Assembly: GCF_037975245.1 (NCBI RefSeq)
Contig: NC_092576.1
Coordinates: 15,439,611-15,503,610 of the forward strand
Source: Apostichopus japonicus
Lineage: Eukaryota > Echinodermata > Holothuroidea > Aspidochirotida > Stichopodidae
Direction of reading: 5' to 3'
DNA length: 64,000 nucleotides
How positions within the stretch are numbered: the stretch's first letter is position 1; every line of letters begins with the position of its first letter. Shown here one piece after another: positions 1 through 13,200 of this stretch. A model generated the notes under the pieces. That model made no database searches, had not been told where the DNA came from, and was given only the letters and a program-made list of their open reading frames with translations. The translations under genes were made by a program, and so were the position numbers.

Positions 1-330
1 TGTTCCATTCAACGAGGCGCAGCCGAGTTGAATGGAACAAATTACATCTTTCAACGAATGAAATATTTGCACTGTTGCACGAATGGAAACCATTTATTAT
101 TTGTTTTATACAACACCTTCAAAGTTGGATATAATTGGATGTAAAATGCACTCATGCAACAGATTGTTTTGAACAGACAGCTGGTTTCTCTGCTCTCTTA
201 CCATTGAAAAAAGTGCTATCAAAAAAGTATAACACATTGTTCTATTTCATAGAGTGCAATAGAGCGGATTTTGCATGCAATCGACGAGCAATTGACCAAT
301 CAAATGGCTGGAATATAATTAGGTGTTGTA
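1..330. mobile_element. Dispersed repeat copy 1 (hairpin-ended MITE-like)
   Basis: Bases 18-330 match 29346-29656 closely. At the left edge, 1-13 and 27-39 form a perfect 13-bp inverted repeat around a 13-base spacer. No coding capacity. The element probably continues left of the window. Confidence 0.6.
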
Positions 331-344
331 TAAGTTGTATACAG

Positions 345-590
345 GCGGAGTGTATAGCCTAGTGGTTAACGCCGGCGTCTCCCAGTCATGAGATCCCCGG
401 TTCGATTCCCCGCCGACAGCAATGTGTGTCGTCTGGCAAGGGTGTTGTTCAATAACAACTTCCTGACATGGACGTTAAATGGATGTGTGCCGAGAGATTG
501 GCTTCGGTCAGCTTGCGAGTCTACAAGCCTCCATGGCTTCTTTCGCGAGTTCCTGCTTGCGGGAAGATTACATATACATACATAATATAG
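345..590 (+). mobile_element. tRNA-derived SINE, family A, copy 1
   Basis: A Pol III A-box-like tagcctagtggttaacg and an exact B box ggttcgattcc form the tRNA-like head. A body of about 150 bp and a (catacata)-type tail follow. The body shares cttcggtcagctt and cgagttcctgcttgc with copies at 10996 and 49885. Confidence 0.8.
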
Positions 591-992
591 TATACTGTAT
601 ATATATATAGTATAGTGTACTATAGTATAGTGTATAAATGTTGATCAATTTATCTATGAAATCTGGTATTGTTGATGCAATTTGTATCTCTCGACATATA
701 AATACATATTGAATAGTCAGAAGCATTCATGTTGCAAAAGATGTTAACAGTCATGAGAAATCATGTTTATTTTCAAAACCCAAGAGTATTAGGTTTAGTC
801 CAAAAACAACCTACCATACTGTCACAATCGGGATATCTAACCTAGCCTACTTTATAAATCTTATAACATTGTTTCCCTGTTTTATCATGTGCTATACTGA
901 CTAATCTTGTTTTATAATGACTTAACCTTGTTTGTATCGTTTCATCAATTTTATTCAAGTTTCATATGAGCTCGTACTATTTCTTGTTGCAG
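591..992. other. Intron sequence, no gene seen
   Basis: AT-rich, with a TA/TATAG microsatellite at 585-640. It leads to the acceptor of the first CABIN1 exon in the window. Nothing else supportable. Confidence 0.6.
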
Positions 993-1136
993 CGAAGAAC
1001 AGAAACTGGAAGAAAAAAAGATACCCAGTGGCATGGAAACCGATACCATGGAAACGGATGATAGGTCCAACAGTCCGGTTCCTCTGCTGCCATCATCTAT
1101 CATGTTACTGGATACGGCTCATGAATATTTAGGAAG
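993..1136 (+). CDS. CABIN1: CABIN1 exon a (first in window)
   Basis: Acceptor ...gttgcag before 993 and donor gtgaat after 1136. The frame reads an acidic linker and then [10 protein letters not shown]; the last two bases start an Arg codon finished by the next exon. The acidic linker before this CABIN1 signature looks internal to the protein. Confidence 0.85.
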
Positions 1137-1201
1137 GTGAATATTCATTGTCTGACATCAACTTTCCATGTATTAATTGGTCATTCTGCCTTTATTTGTG
1201 A

Positions 1202-1233
<32 letters not shown>

Positions 1234-4200
1234 AATGAAAATCGTAATGAGTTGGAAAATCAAGAACAGTGAAAAAACTTTCAGCCTCCACCGGGATTCG
1301 AACCACGGGCCTTCCGCTATATATATATATATATATATATATATGTAATATTGTGGGTAATTTGGACAACATAGAACTGAAGTGTATGAATCGATGCTAA
1401 TTATGAAGACTATATGACCGAGGAGGGAGGAGGGAGAAGCGAGGAGGGAGGAGGGGGTGGGGCGGTTGTAAGGGACTAGGGTTGATTGCATTACAAAAAT
1501 GTACTATAAGTAACATCTTCATAGACTGAGGTCAAGTGGTGAGATTTTAATATGAGGAATATCTGGAAGTCAGGAGATGGAAGAGAGGAAAGACGAGGGA
1601 CCGGGGATGGGAGGGGAGGAAAGGCAAGGGGATGGAGGAAGGGTGACAGAATAAAAGGGAAGGAGAGAAATGAAGAGTTGATGGTTTCAAATATTATTAA
1701 GTAAGACTGACATAGTGGTAGAAGCCTCATTGGAAATGTTTATCGTTGAAAATATCTGCAGAGATGGAAATGCAGATAGCATCTTAGGGTTGAGTTTGGA
1801 AGAGAGAGTGGAAGTACGCTCATCTATGGACCAATGGTTTAATATTCTCATTTTTTTTTTTTTTTTGCAGGAAATCCTGGTGCTGTAACAGCTCTGGGGC
1901 TTTGCTTAAACTCACCGCGGACATTCTCTCTGGCGAGCTCGAGAAAATACCCGAAGAGACTCATCCCTTCTCGGAGGATATCCAGCAGTCTCTGGAACAA
2001 TGCTTCTATTGTCTCTACGGACACCCTCACAAAAGGACGAAAGCAAAACATCTACAGGACCATGGTGTGGAGGAGGTAAGGGATAGGTTCATGGAGGGGA
2101 ATGGGGTAGGGGGTGGGATAGTAATGTTCAGTACAAGGACAGGTGTAAAGATGTGGTGGTGAGATGGTCTGTTATGTCAGGCAAGGTCAGAGAGGGAAAA
2201 TGGGGGTATAGTGTGGTGACAGGTCAGGGCAGGTGAGTGTCAATAGGGTGGAGGAGTGAGGTATGGAATGCAAGGTATGGGGAGAAGTGAGGTAAAATGA
2301 GGTAAAAATAATCTGTAATTCAAAAAGGGGTGGGATGGGGAGTGGATTAAGGCCTGTCGTTGATGCCCATTCCAGGGTCTCTACTGCTTCAGTAGCAAAG
2401 TTATTTGCCCTGGCTGAAGCTAAGCATTTACGAGATGTTCAATGTGCCGATAGTATTGCTACAGCTAGGTAAATAATATAAGAATTATGCAGGGAAAAGG
2501 CTTCCAATGGGCTTCATTTGTGCTCAGGAAGATGGTGAATTAACATATATTGTACATGGAGATGTACTGTGAGTAAATGTGAAATGTTTGATGACAAAAG
2601 TAACCAAAGGTTTATTCCCCCCCTGAAGTTAATACGATTGGTAAGATTTGAAATTACTTACTCTAAAAAGTTGACAATTATTAGAGGGTGCTGTTTGCTT
2701 CCTTCTTGCATCTTTATAAGCTACATTGTTTCAAAGCAGATTGGATCCCATGAATTAGCCATGATCCCATCATGTGGTTGAATATCTCTCCAGTATTGTT
2801 CTCTTTAAACTCTACTGTCAAAACAACAACAATGCTTTGTTCACATGTTGTTTTGCTTTCTTCCTACCTCCCTCCCTCCTGCCCTTCAGGTCCCCCTGAC
2901 ATGGTCGTACGGCAAGTGTATGTTCGCGTACTTCAAGCCCAAGATGTTACCCGAGTTTGACGGTTACAAGACCAGCTCGATGTCCGGCGACCTGGAGAAT
3001 CTCTTCCTCCGGATCACGAAAGTGATTCCATCGGGAGAGAGACCGGAAGATAGCGTGGAAAAGATCCACGCATACATCGATGGCAGCTCAGATGACGTAC
3101 CGACACTCTCAGCCGGTGTCTCACCAAACAGGTCAGCATTTTCAAACTAGCCTCTTGTCTTTTTGGTCCCAGGAGACCCCTACGGTGTTGCTGTCCAAAG
3201 AGCGTCTAAGAATTATGGGTACAGAACGCAGGTTTCTCTGTTTTTAACATTTGGAAGCGTCGTAGTTTTGACTTTCATGATAAAATCATATCGTATCGCA
3301 AGATCTTAGGCAGAAGCCGGAGATGCAGAAACTATCCTGCGTAGTGTACTTAAGTTTCCTTCCGTAATGCCTTTCTCATGAATGTCAGTGGTATTTAAAT
3401 TTAGGGTGGGGCTACGCAGGAATACATAAACGAAACCGGACAGATAGAAATTTGAAACACGTTGCAAAGTAATGCTGTGCTAACTTTACCATAATCTGAG
3501 CCACCAAACTTTTTGAAAAGTTGGTCATTGTGAATCAAAAATATTTCCCTTGTTCTCAGCTTGTTGTTATCTTTAGAGACCATTTCCATTGAAAATAGTA
3601 TTTTTAATAATGAAAAAGTGATGGAAAAAAAATGCTCAAAATATCTTTATATATAAATAAGATATTACTTTAGAAGTTTCCAAAAATATTCATTCATCAC
3701 TTTATTAATTGTTCTTGACTCTCACTCTTGACTCTTGAGAAAATGCACTTTTATTTTTAAATCAATCTTGCAGCCCTGTGGTGACTGAAATATTTTACTT
3801 ACTTGCTGATTATTACTTCAAGAACAAGGAATTTGGGTAAGTCAATGTTTATTTTTCGATAAAATCACAAATCAGTAGCTCTGTTCTCTACCAACAGAGC
3901 TATCCTGGCATAAGTGGTGATCCCTATTCAGCCATCTCTTTGCTGGGGGTGGGGCTGGGGCTGGGGGTGGGGAATTAGTCAGCAGCCACAGTACCTTGGA
4001 TATCCTTGCATATCACGTAACCAAAAATCTGTAATCCAGAGGTCGCTGGTTTCAATCCCTCCTGGCCAAGACTTTCTCCGCTCTCTCTCAGGTCTTCCCT
4101 TCTTATGTGACAAAATGTCAGAAAGTAATGAAAATGAGTGATGGGATTTTATAGCCACGAATATTAACAATCTCTACGTATTAAAAATTATTGAACCGTT

Positions 4201-7200
4201 GTGGATTTAAGAGGAAAAAAGAAAGCTGGAAGTAATTTAAAAATATTGATATAGACTCTTCTGTATCATATTCTGTCCTTTTTGCAGGAAAGCTAACAGG
4301 TTTTACATCAACGATATCTGCTTCTGTCCGAACCGGTTGGACAGTTGGGCAGGTTTGGCTCTGGCAAAGAGCGGTAGGCTGGAGCTCAAGCTTAATTCCG
4401 TAAGTTTTAACCCGATTTTATCGCTTTGATTTAAGTAAAACTGTTGGGATATGTCTAAACATCACCAACTACTGAGAGTGAAAACAGATAGAATCATGAG
4501 CGATGATAGCCACCAACTCCATCAATATTTCTACAGAGCGGTTATTCCCAGAAGTGGAAGGATGCGGCTACCACGGTCTCATACGAATCAACATTCTTTC
4601 TCATTCATTCCACAATGCATCAAACTTTATAATGAAAACTTTCAACGTTAGATCTCGTCTGGCTGTTTCTTCTGTTCCGACTGTACTCTCTTGCCTATTG
4701 TCCTGAGCTTTGTATATTGCGTTACTGCATGTTTTATGATGTCTGATGTTTTCATATTCTTACAATTGTTTGATACTGTACGTTTTAGGTTTTCATATAT
4801 TAATGTTTGTATCTCATATCCTGTTTTAAAATGTCTTATGTTTTCATATTCTTACAAATGTTTGATACTGTATGCTTTAGGTTTTCATATATTAATGTTT
4901 GTATCTCATAGCCTGTTTTATACGAGCATGCAATTACCCTTGTGGTTTAATAAAGTATATCTAATCTAATTTTAAAACATAAAGTTATTTATCTGCTGGT
5001 TGTGCATCTTGGATGACCAAATGCCCCCAAAATTATGGGTTTTTAGATTTTGGAGTAAAACCTGAGTGAATCTGATCAGGAAATGAAAACTTATGTGCAC
5101 TAGAGTTGTAATTTTAGTATTTAGAAAAGAGGACCAGTTATTTTTAAAAGATTTTAAAATATTTTGTGCAGCTTTTCCTTTTAATTTTGTTTTACTTGTG
5201 TTTCCTTTTTCTTTTTGTTCTCAAAACAGTGCGATGCCAAAGCTGAGGGCGGTGTCTATAAGCAAGGTATGGGCTCTCTGAGATGCTTTCACAGAGCGCT
5301 GGAAATTGACCAATCAAATCGTTCTCTGTGGATCGAGTACGGCTCATTTGCATATATCTTACAGTCTCATGCATCCCGGCAATTGAAACAAGTAAGTGTT
5401 GTTGCACCGGTTCATTAAAAACATGGCAAAATAAAAAGATAAAACTATCACAAATATTATAGTTTGAATCTTTGAAATTTGACTTAATCTTAACTTTTTG
5501 ATTTCAACCTCTGAATGTTGACTTTCGTCCCTTGTTGTTTCCTCTTTGAATCTGCAAAATCAGCAGAAAATTGAGAAATTGCTACACCCATATTTTTGTA
5601 CTTTACTTGACATTGCTGTTTTAATTAATTTTTTTTATATATTATTTATTATTAGTTCTATGTCCTTTGTTTATATTTAATTGTTTATCTAAACTGTGTT
5701 ATACAGGAAGTGACATACTTGACATGCATACAAAGGTTTTTTTGGTTCCTTGCTTTAGCAAAAGGAACCTATGTAGTCAGGTTGGCGTGTGTGCGTGTGT
5801 GTGTGTCTGTGTGTGCATCTGTGACACTTGCTTGGGTACGCTCTATCTCAATAAGGGAAAGTTGGATTGAGGCCAAACTTGGACTATAGATCCGCCATAT
5901 GGAGAAGGTGTGCCCTATTGTTTTTGGTGCCCACAAAGGTCACCAAAGGTCAGTTATGGTCCAAAAAACGAAAATATTAGAACTGCAATAACTCCCAGTG
6001 CCAATGTGTGACAAGGTTGATATTTTGGGACAAGTTGTGGACTGGTTAGGGGAACATTTTGAAATTTAACGGTCACGTAATCCGAGGTCACCAAAGGTCA
6101 ATTAATGTTAAAAAACTAGTATTTTTGTGATAACTTGAGAACAAAATGTCTGTTAGGGTTGGGAGTTGCTTCATTGTAATCCAATTGTCGACCCGCATCT
6201 GAGTGACCCTTGACCTCAATTTGACCTCTGGTGACCTTTACATGTTTTTGTGGATTTTTGAAGTTTTGATGCTATTTTCAGATGTCAAAGGTACCTTCTG
6301 ATCATAAATGTCAATCGGTTGACCCCGTGTGACCTTTATGTGCGAAGTTATATGGGGTCAAAGTTTTTCGGTCGGAGTTAGGATGGTTGTACAGACTTGT
6401 CGTTTTGTTTTTGGAATCAGGAGATTAAACTACATCTGAAACCAAGGTCAAAAGGTCAAAGGGTCACATCAGAAAAAATGTGCTTATTTTGGGAGGAAAC
6501 GAGCAAAGAAGAAAATGTTTGGTTTTGATGCTAGAATTGGATACCAAAGGTACCTTCCAATCAAAAATGTCAATAGGTTGACACCTGTGTGACCTTTGTG
6601 TGCGAAGTTATACGAGGTCAAAGTTAATTTTCAGACATTTAATGCAATAACTCCCAGTTCCAAGGTGTGACACGGTTGATATTTTTGGACAAGTTGCAAA
6701 TGGTATAGGGAAATATTTTTTAACTTAACTGTCATGTGATCCGATGTCACCAAAGGTCAATGAATGTTAAAAAACTAGTATGTTGGGAGGAGAAAATGGG
6801 CAAAGAAAAAAATGTTTGAATTTGTATAGTTTGATGCTCTATTTAGGTCTCACCAATCAAAAATATCAATAAGTTGACCCAAGGTGACCTTTGCATGTTA
6901 AGAAATATGAGGTCAAAGTTAATTTTCAGACATTTAATGCAATAACTCCCAGTTTCAAGGTGTGACACGGTTGATATTTTTGGAGTAGTTGCAAATGGTA
7001 TAGGGAAATATTTTCAACCATAACGGTCATGTGATCCAAGGTCACCAAAGGTCAATTAATGATAAAAAACTAGTCTTTTTGAGATAACTTGAGAACAAAT
7101 TGTCTGTTAGTGTTGGGAGTTGCTTCAATGTAATCCAATTGTCGACCCGCATCTGAGTGACCCTTGACCTCAATTTGACCTCTGGTGACCTTTTCGTGTT

Positions 7201-10200
7201 TCGTGGACTCTTACAGTTTCGATGCTATATTCAGATGTTAAAGGTAACTTCTGATCATAAATGTCAATGGCTTGACCCCCCGTGTGACCTTCGTGTGCGA
7301 AGTTATATGAGGTCAAAGTTAATTTTCAGACATTTAGTGCAATAACTCCCAGTTCCAAGGTGTGAAACGGTTGATATTTTTGGAGTAGTTGCCAGTGGTA
7401 TAGGGGAATATTTTCAAATTTAACGGTCATGTGATCCAAGGTCACCAAAGGTCAATGAATGATAAAAAACTAGTATTTTTACGATAACTTGAGAAGGAAT
7501 TGTCAGTTAGGGTTGGGAGTTGCTTCAATGTAATCCAAATGTCGACCCGCATCTGGGTGACCCTTGACCTCAATTTGACCTCTGGTGACCTTTCCGTGTT
7601 TTGTGGATTTTTACAGTTTGGATGCTATTTTCAGATGTCAAAGGTACCTTCTGATCATAAATGTCAATGGGTTGACCCCCGTGTGACCTTCGTGTGCGAA
7701 GTTATACGAGGTCAAAGTTAATTTTCAGACATTTAATGCAATAACTCCCAGTTCCAAGGTGTGACACTGTTGATATTTTCGGAGTAGTTGCAAATGGTAT
7801 AGGGGAATATTTTCAACCATAACGGTCATGTGATCCAAGGTCACCAAAGGTCAATGAATGATAAAAAACTAGTATTTTTGCGATACTTGAGAACAAATTG
7901 TCCGTTAGGGTTGGGAGTTGCTTCAATGTAATCCAATTGTCGACCCGCATCTGGGTGACCCTTGACCTCAATTTGACCTCTGGTGACCTTTTCGTGTTTT
8001 GTGGATTTTTACAGTTTCGATGCTATTTTCAGATGTTAAAGGTACCTTCTGATCATAAATGTCAATAAGGTTGACCCCCGGATGAGCTTTGTGTGTGAAG
8101 TTATACGAGGTCAAAGTTAATTTTCAGACATTTAATGCAATAACCCCCAGTGCCAAGGTGTGACAAGGTTGATTTTTTTGGACAAGTTGCGAATGGTATA
8201 GGGGAATATTTTCAAACTTAACGGTCATGTGATTCAAGGTCACCAAAGGTCAGCTGATGTTAAAAAACTAGTATTTTGGGGGAGAAAATGGGTAAAGAAA
8301 GAATGTTTGAATTTTTACAGTTTTGATGCTCTATTTAGGTCTCACAGATCAAAAATGTCAATTGGTTGACCTACCGGTGACATTTGTGTGTAAAGTTATG
8401 TATACAAGTTCAAAGCTAATTTTTAGACATTTAATGCAATTAAATCCCAATGCCAAGGTGTGACACGGTTGATATTTTGGGACAAGTTGTGAATGGGTGG
8501 TGGAACATTTTCAAACTTAAAGGTCATGTCATCTGAGGTCACCAATGTTATCATATCTGTTGACCCGCTTGTAGGTGACCTTATATTTCTTACATTTTTG
8601 ATGCCATATTTAGATCTCAAAAGTGCCTTTTGATCAAAAATCCGATCACATTTTGTGATCACAAAAGTGTTGGCTATACTGTTGGTTACTTTATGGGTAC
8701 ATGTAGGACCACAATTACTTGGACTATTTGAGCCCAATCTTGCTTGCTAATATTATGTGTATTGTCATATACCCCAAGCAAGGAACCACAGTGCCCTTGG
8801 GCTCTTGTTTCTTTTTCTCTTGAACACTTCCTTTTGCAATTTATTAACATATTGTTTGAAATGTACTTTGTACCATATGTGATATGTTGTGAAATTACAC
8901 AAATGAATGAAATCAAGTGAAATTTTGACTTTGAATCTCAAACTTTTGGACTTTTGGACCTTAAATTCCGAACTTTTGACCCAAAATACTGGCTTTCACA
9001 CCTGTAAATTTTGGACTAAAACCTAGATATAATCCAATTTGAATAGAAGAACGAAATAAGCATGAAATCATTAAAAAAAAATCATAAACTAAATCAGCAT
9101 AACCATAGTTGATACCGATATTCTTATTACGAGAAACCGTATTCCTTTGCACACAGCAAGAACAGATTCAGCTCTCAGATGAATCCGTGGAGGGACTGAA
9201 GATCAAACAGGCAGAGATGTTGACTCTCGCTGAGGAGTGTTTCAGGAAAGTTAACCAGATGGGAGGAGATGAGGAGGGAGAGGAATGGTTGATTCACTAC
9301 ATGCTGGGGAAGATATCAGAGAAACGAGGGGAGATGAACGTGGCCCTGCGGCATTATTTAGAGGTACAGATAGCAGGCATGAGCTTTTTCAGCTAATTCG
9401 CGGAATATCTGTGATTTCTTTTCTACCTCCGAGATTTACAGCTCGCAATTTCCGTGAATTTCTAACAACAGTGTTGTATCATTTGAACCGTAGTTTGCAT
9501 GTTTTTCATAACCTATGGATATCCAACCTGCAGGGGGACAAAAACTATTATCCTAACACATTGTAGCATATGCAAACTGGAGCCTATACTGCAATTTTTA
9601 CAAAGTTCCATGAATTTTTTTGAACCACAGGCTCATCCCTGAGATAGGGGCTGTGAAAAAGACGGACATCCAAGTTAAGATTTCTTAGATTTGAAAGCTG
9701 TAATCTCTTGCATTGTAACTCTTTATGTCGCAAATTGTTTTGATACCCATCGAATCAACTATTTTTGTTCAGGTTTGCCCTCTCTCTTTTTTTCTTGTTT
9801 TGGGTCGTTACGTTTGCTCGACAAATTTTTTTTCTTTTTTTTCAACGGTGATTATAAAAGTATTTATATTTATGTTTTTGCTTCATCAAGGCCATGGAAC
9901 ATCTTCACAGCGACGGAGCCAAATTTCCTAAGAAGATTTCGTACCATAATCCACCCGATCTAGCTTTGGAGTCTGTAGAGGTGAGGTTACCCCTTAGAGA
10001 TTCAAATAAACAAAAAAAGGAACTGAGAAGTTTGATTGGTTGTAAAAATCAATTTTAAATTTTGTTCAATATTTTTCATTTTCTTCCCCTTTCCCTCTAT
10101 AGAGTCAGTATTTTGGTCACAGTTTTTGACATTCCTAGTTAAAGAAAGTTTTTAAATTCAAATTGATCCAAAGTTGCTGTTTTCACTCAATGATTTTAAT

Positions 10201-13200
10201 TATCTCTCGATGATGTTTAATTCTTACAGACCACTTTTCTTTAGTTTTTAATGATGAGTTTTAGTTTTTTTATGAAAAATGTTTTTGATGATGATTTTTC
10301 GGATTTTCGTGGATGACATTTTGTTTTCACAAATGATTTAATCCTCACGAATGCACTTTTGCATCACGCAGAAGTTTTGGAAAAACCTCCAGACAAATCA
10401 GATTTGTACATTAAGGTACATATATATCCTCAAATTAATCTTAAAATGATGCCTTCTTTCCACTCGATGGATTGTTTAGTTTTCACTCATGATATTGAGA
10501 TTTACAAAATGTTTAGTGATGAATTTCATTTCTTCACCAATGGGGTTTTATCCTATCCCGACAGATGTATTTCCGAATCCATGCAGCAGTCCTGAAGTAC
10601 CTCAAGAAAAATCAGTCAGAGATAGAGAAAATCGATTTCCAGCCTTTCGAAGAAATTATCCACTTAGCCTCAATTCAGCCGTTTGTTAAAAGACTAGAAA
10701 ACAAGCTGTCCGAGATTAGCAGTGAGCAGTAAGTAGAGGTTTTGCCGCGGACAATTTGAACGTTTTTTCGATTTGAATTTCTTTTATAATTTGATTTAAG
10801 TCGTTTATTTGCCTTCAGATTTAAGTTCCCTGTACTACTATTTTCGGTTATTTGTCTTACACTCACCATCAACAACATTTGTGTACTAAATGTTTCACTG
10901 CTTGTCACCGTGTTTCTCAACATGTTTACGTTAATATTAGTTAATTATCACAATCTATTCTACTTCTTCAGCTATGAAAATCACATGCTATATCAGGAAG
11001 TGTTAGCTCAGTGGTTAACGCCGGTGCCTTTCAATCATAAGGTCCCGAGTTCGAGTCACTCCAAGATTAATGTATGTCGTCCAGTTACAGAGTTGGTGAC
11101 AATTGACAATTCATAATCATGGACGTTAAAATATGAATCTAAGAGACTGACTTCGGTCAGCTTCCGGCTTTGATAATCCAATGATGGCTTCTTGGCGAGT
11201 TCCTGCTTGCAGGAGGATCTAAAATACATACATTCATACACACATACATACACATATCTCACAGCTTTCCTGTATAGTTTGTTCATTATATTTCAATAAT
11301 ATAAAAATTTGAAAAATTAAAAATTTATATATATATATAAGTTAAACATTTTCAATGAATACTTATTTGTTTGTTTTTTCCATTTTCATCTCAAAGCTCA
11401 ACAGATGCAGAGCAAGATGGTGTGAAGCTAGCTCTGCCTCCCGTCCTCCACTCATCGAGGTCGAACAGCCCTCGGTACTTCACTGCCCCCCAGGACCACG
11501 ACTACGCCAGGAGGATGTACCGTAAATCGAGAGGCAGCAGCCAGGAGGAAATACCGACAGGTAAACCACGACATCACCCGTGGCACGATCCCACGGCACG
11601 CTACCAAGCCCTTGTTAAAATCCTGCCATCGGAAGTCGTAACTACTTCACGTTCTTCTTGTGATTATATTTGTACCCGAGACTACCTACTATCATGTTGA
11701 AGTACTGTTATAGTAGTAGAAGCGTTGTGGTATTACAGCCTAAGGTATTATGGAATATATGGCCATTTTACAAGTATAAGTCTATGCCAACTTGCATGGG
11801 GGTCTTTGTTTCATTTTCGCCAGTGTTCTGTCTCTATGAGGAGTTAAATGCACAGTAAACGAATGTAACCTATAAACGATGAAACGTTTCTAGAAATTCT
11901 CTCTCGTTCCTTCAGACACGGCATCAGAAGGCGACATCCAATCGGGCGAGGAGAGCGCCCCCGGTTCCGATTTAGACTCACAGCGTTCCGCCCCGGTGGA
12001 GAGACCTGCCTCCGTGATGCAGGACGCACCGGCGCCGTCTTCCGAAACGAAGGGCAAGACAGAGGCGGCAGAGAAAAAGCCGGAGACTGCAGCAGTTGCC
12101 GAGATCGAAAAGAAAGAAGAGCCTGTTCCCATGGATACCAAGGAGAAGGAGAAGGAGGCCAGTGTTGCTGGACCTCAGACAGAAGAGCTGAGTGCTGCAG
12201 AGAGATTCAAGAGGCTTGTGGAACAGAGTATTAGTGCCATGCATCTTTGTTTACAGAGGTTTCCCCAGCATTATAAATCACTGTATCGTATCGCTCATTG
12301 GCATCTCACCTCGGCAACCGAGAAGGTGAGTCTTCCACAGTGCTACTACCTCCTCTGTGTGATGTTCTCTCTTAAGTTATAATATTTGTTGGCATGAAAA
12401 CATCTGTAAAAGGGTGCTTTGCACCATGAACAGGCATGAGCTTTTTCCGCGAATTCGCGGAATCTCCGTGAATTCTTTTCTACCTCGGGCACAAAAACTA
12501 TTACCCTAACACACTGTAGCATACGCAAACTGGAGCCTATACCGCATTTTTTGCAAAGTTCCATGATTTTCTTTTACCCCAGGCTCACCCCTGCATGTAG
12601 CAATATTGTGTCAATATTATGTGTGTCAATATTTTGCCAGTCATTTGTCACTGCGTCAAAGTTAGAGGACGTGACAATTTTGATTGGGTCAGGATCTTCT
12701 CCAGTAGCGGACCTTAACAGAAATGGAGAAAGCTGGTCGAAAAGACAGATGGGATAGATAAATCATTGGACAATTAGACAAATGAATAGAGTGGAACAAG
12801 ACATGACATTGGACATTGAGAAGAGAGCATGCATGAGATGGAAGGCTTGCATGAGATAAACTTCTCCCAAATAAATTAGCTGTTTTGTTCGAATTTTTTG
12901 GTCTCTCCTCTGTTACGTATATATAAAGAAATCAAAGACTTGTGGTTATATTTGTATGCTTAATTACTTTTTCACCTTAAAAAACTGTCAGTTAGTTTAT
13001 ATCTTTTAAGGCCATATTTGGTGAGCTAATATTTGTCAAATATCCCACTTATTTTGGCATATATTTTCCGACATTATTCTACAGAACCTACAGTGGTGTC
13101 GTGACCTGTTGCTAGGGAGTGCCTTACCATGGCAACAGACATCTCACATGCCATCTCCTGCCTTGTTTGGGGAGCACAACAAAACCAAAAACATTTTCCA

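Noticed and set aside
10372-10415. Possible extra CABIN1 exon
   Set aside because: Has ag/gt ends, but is 44 nt and would break the frame; exon h joins exon i directly, as the family sequence expects.
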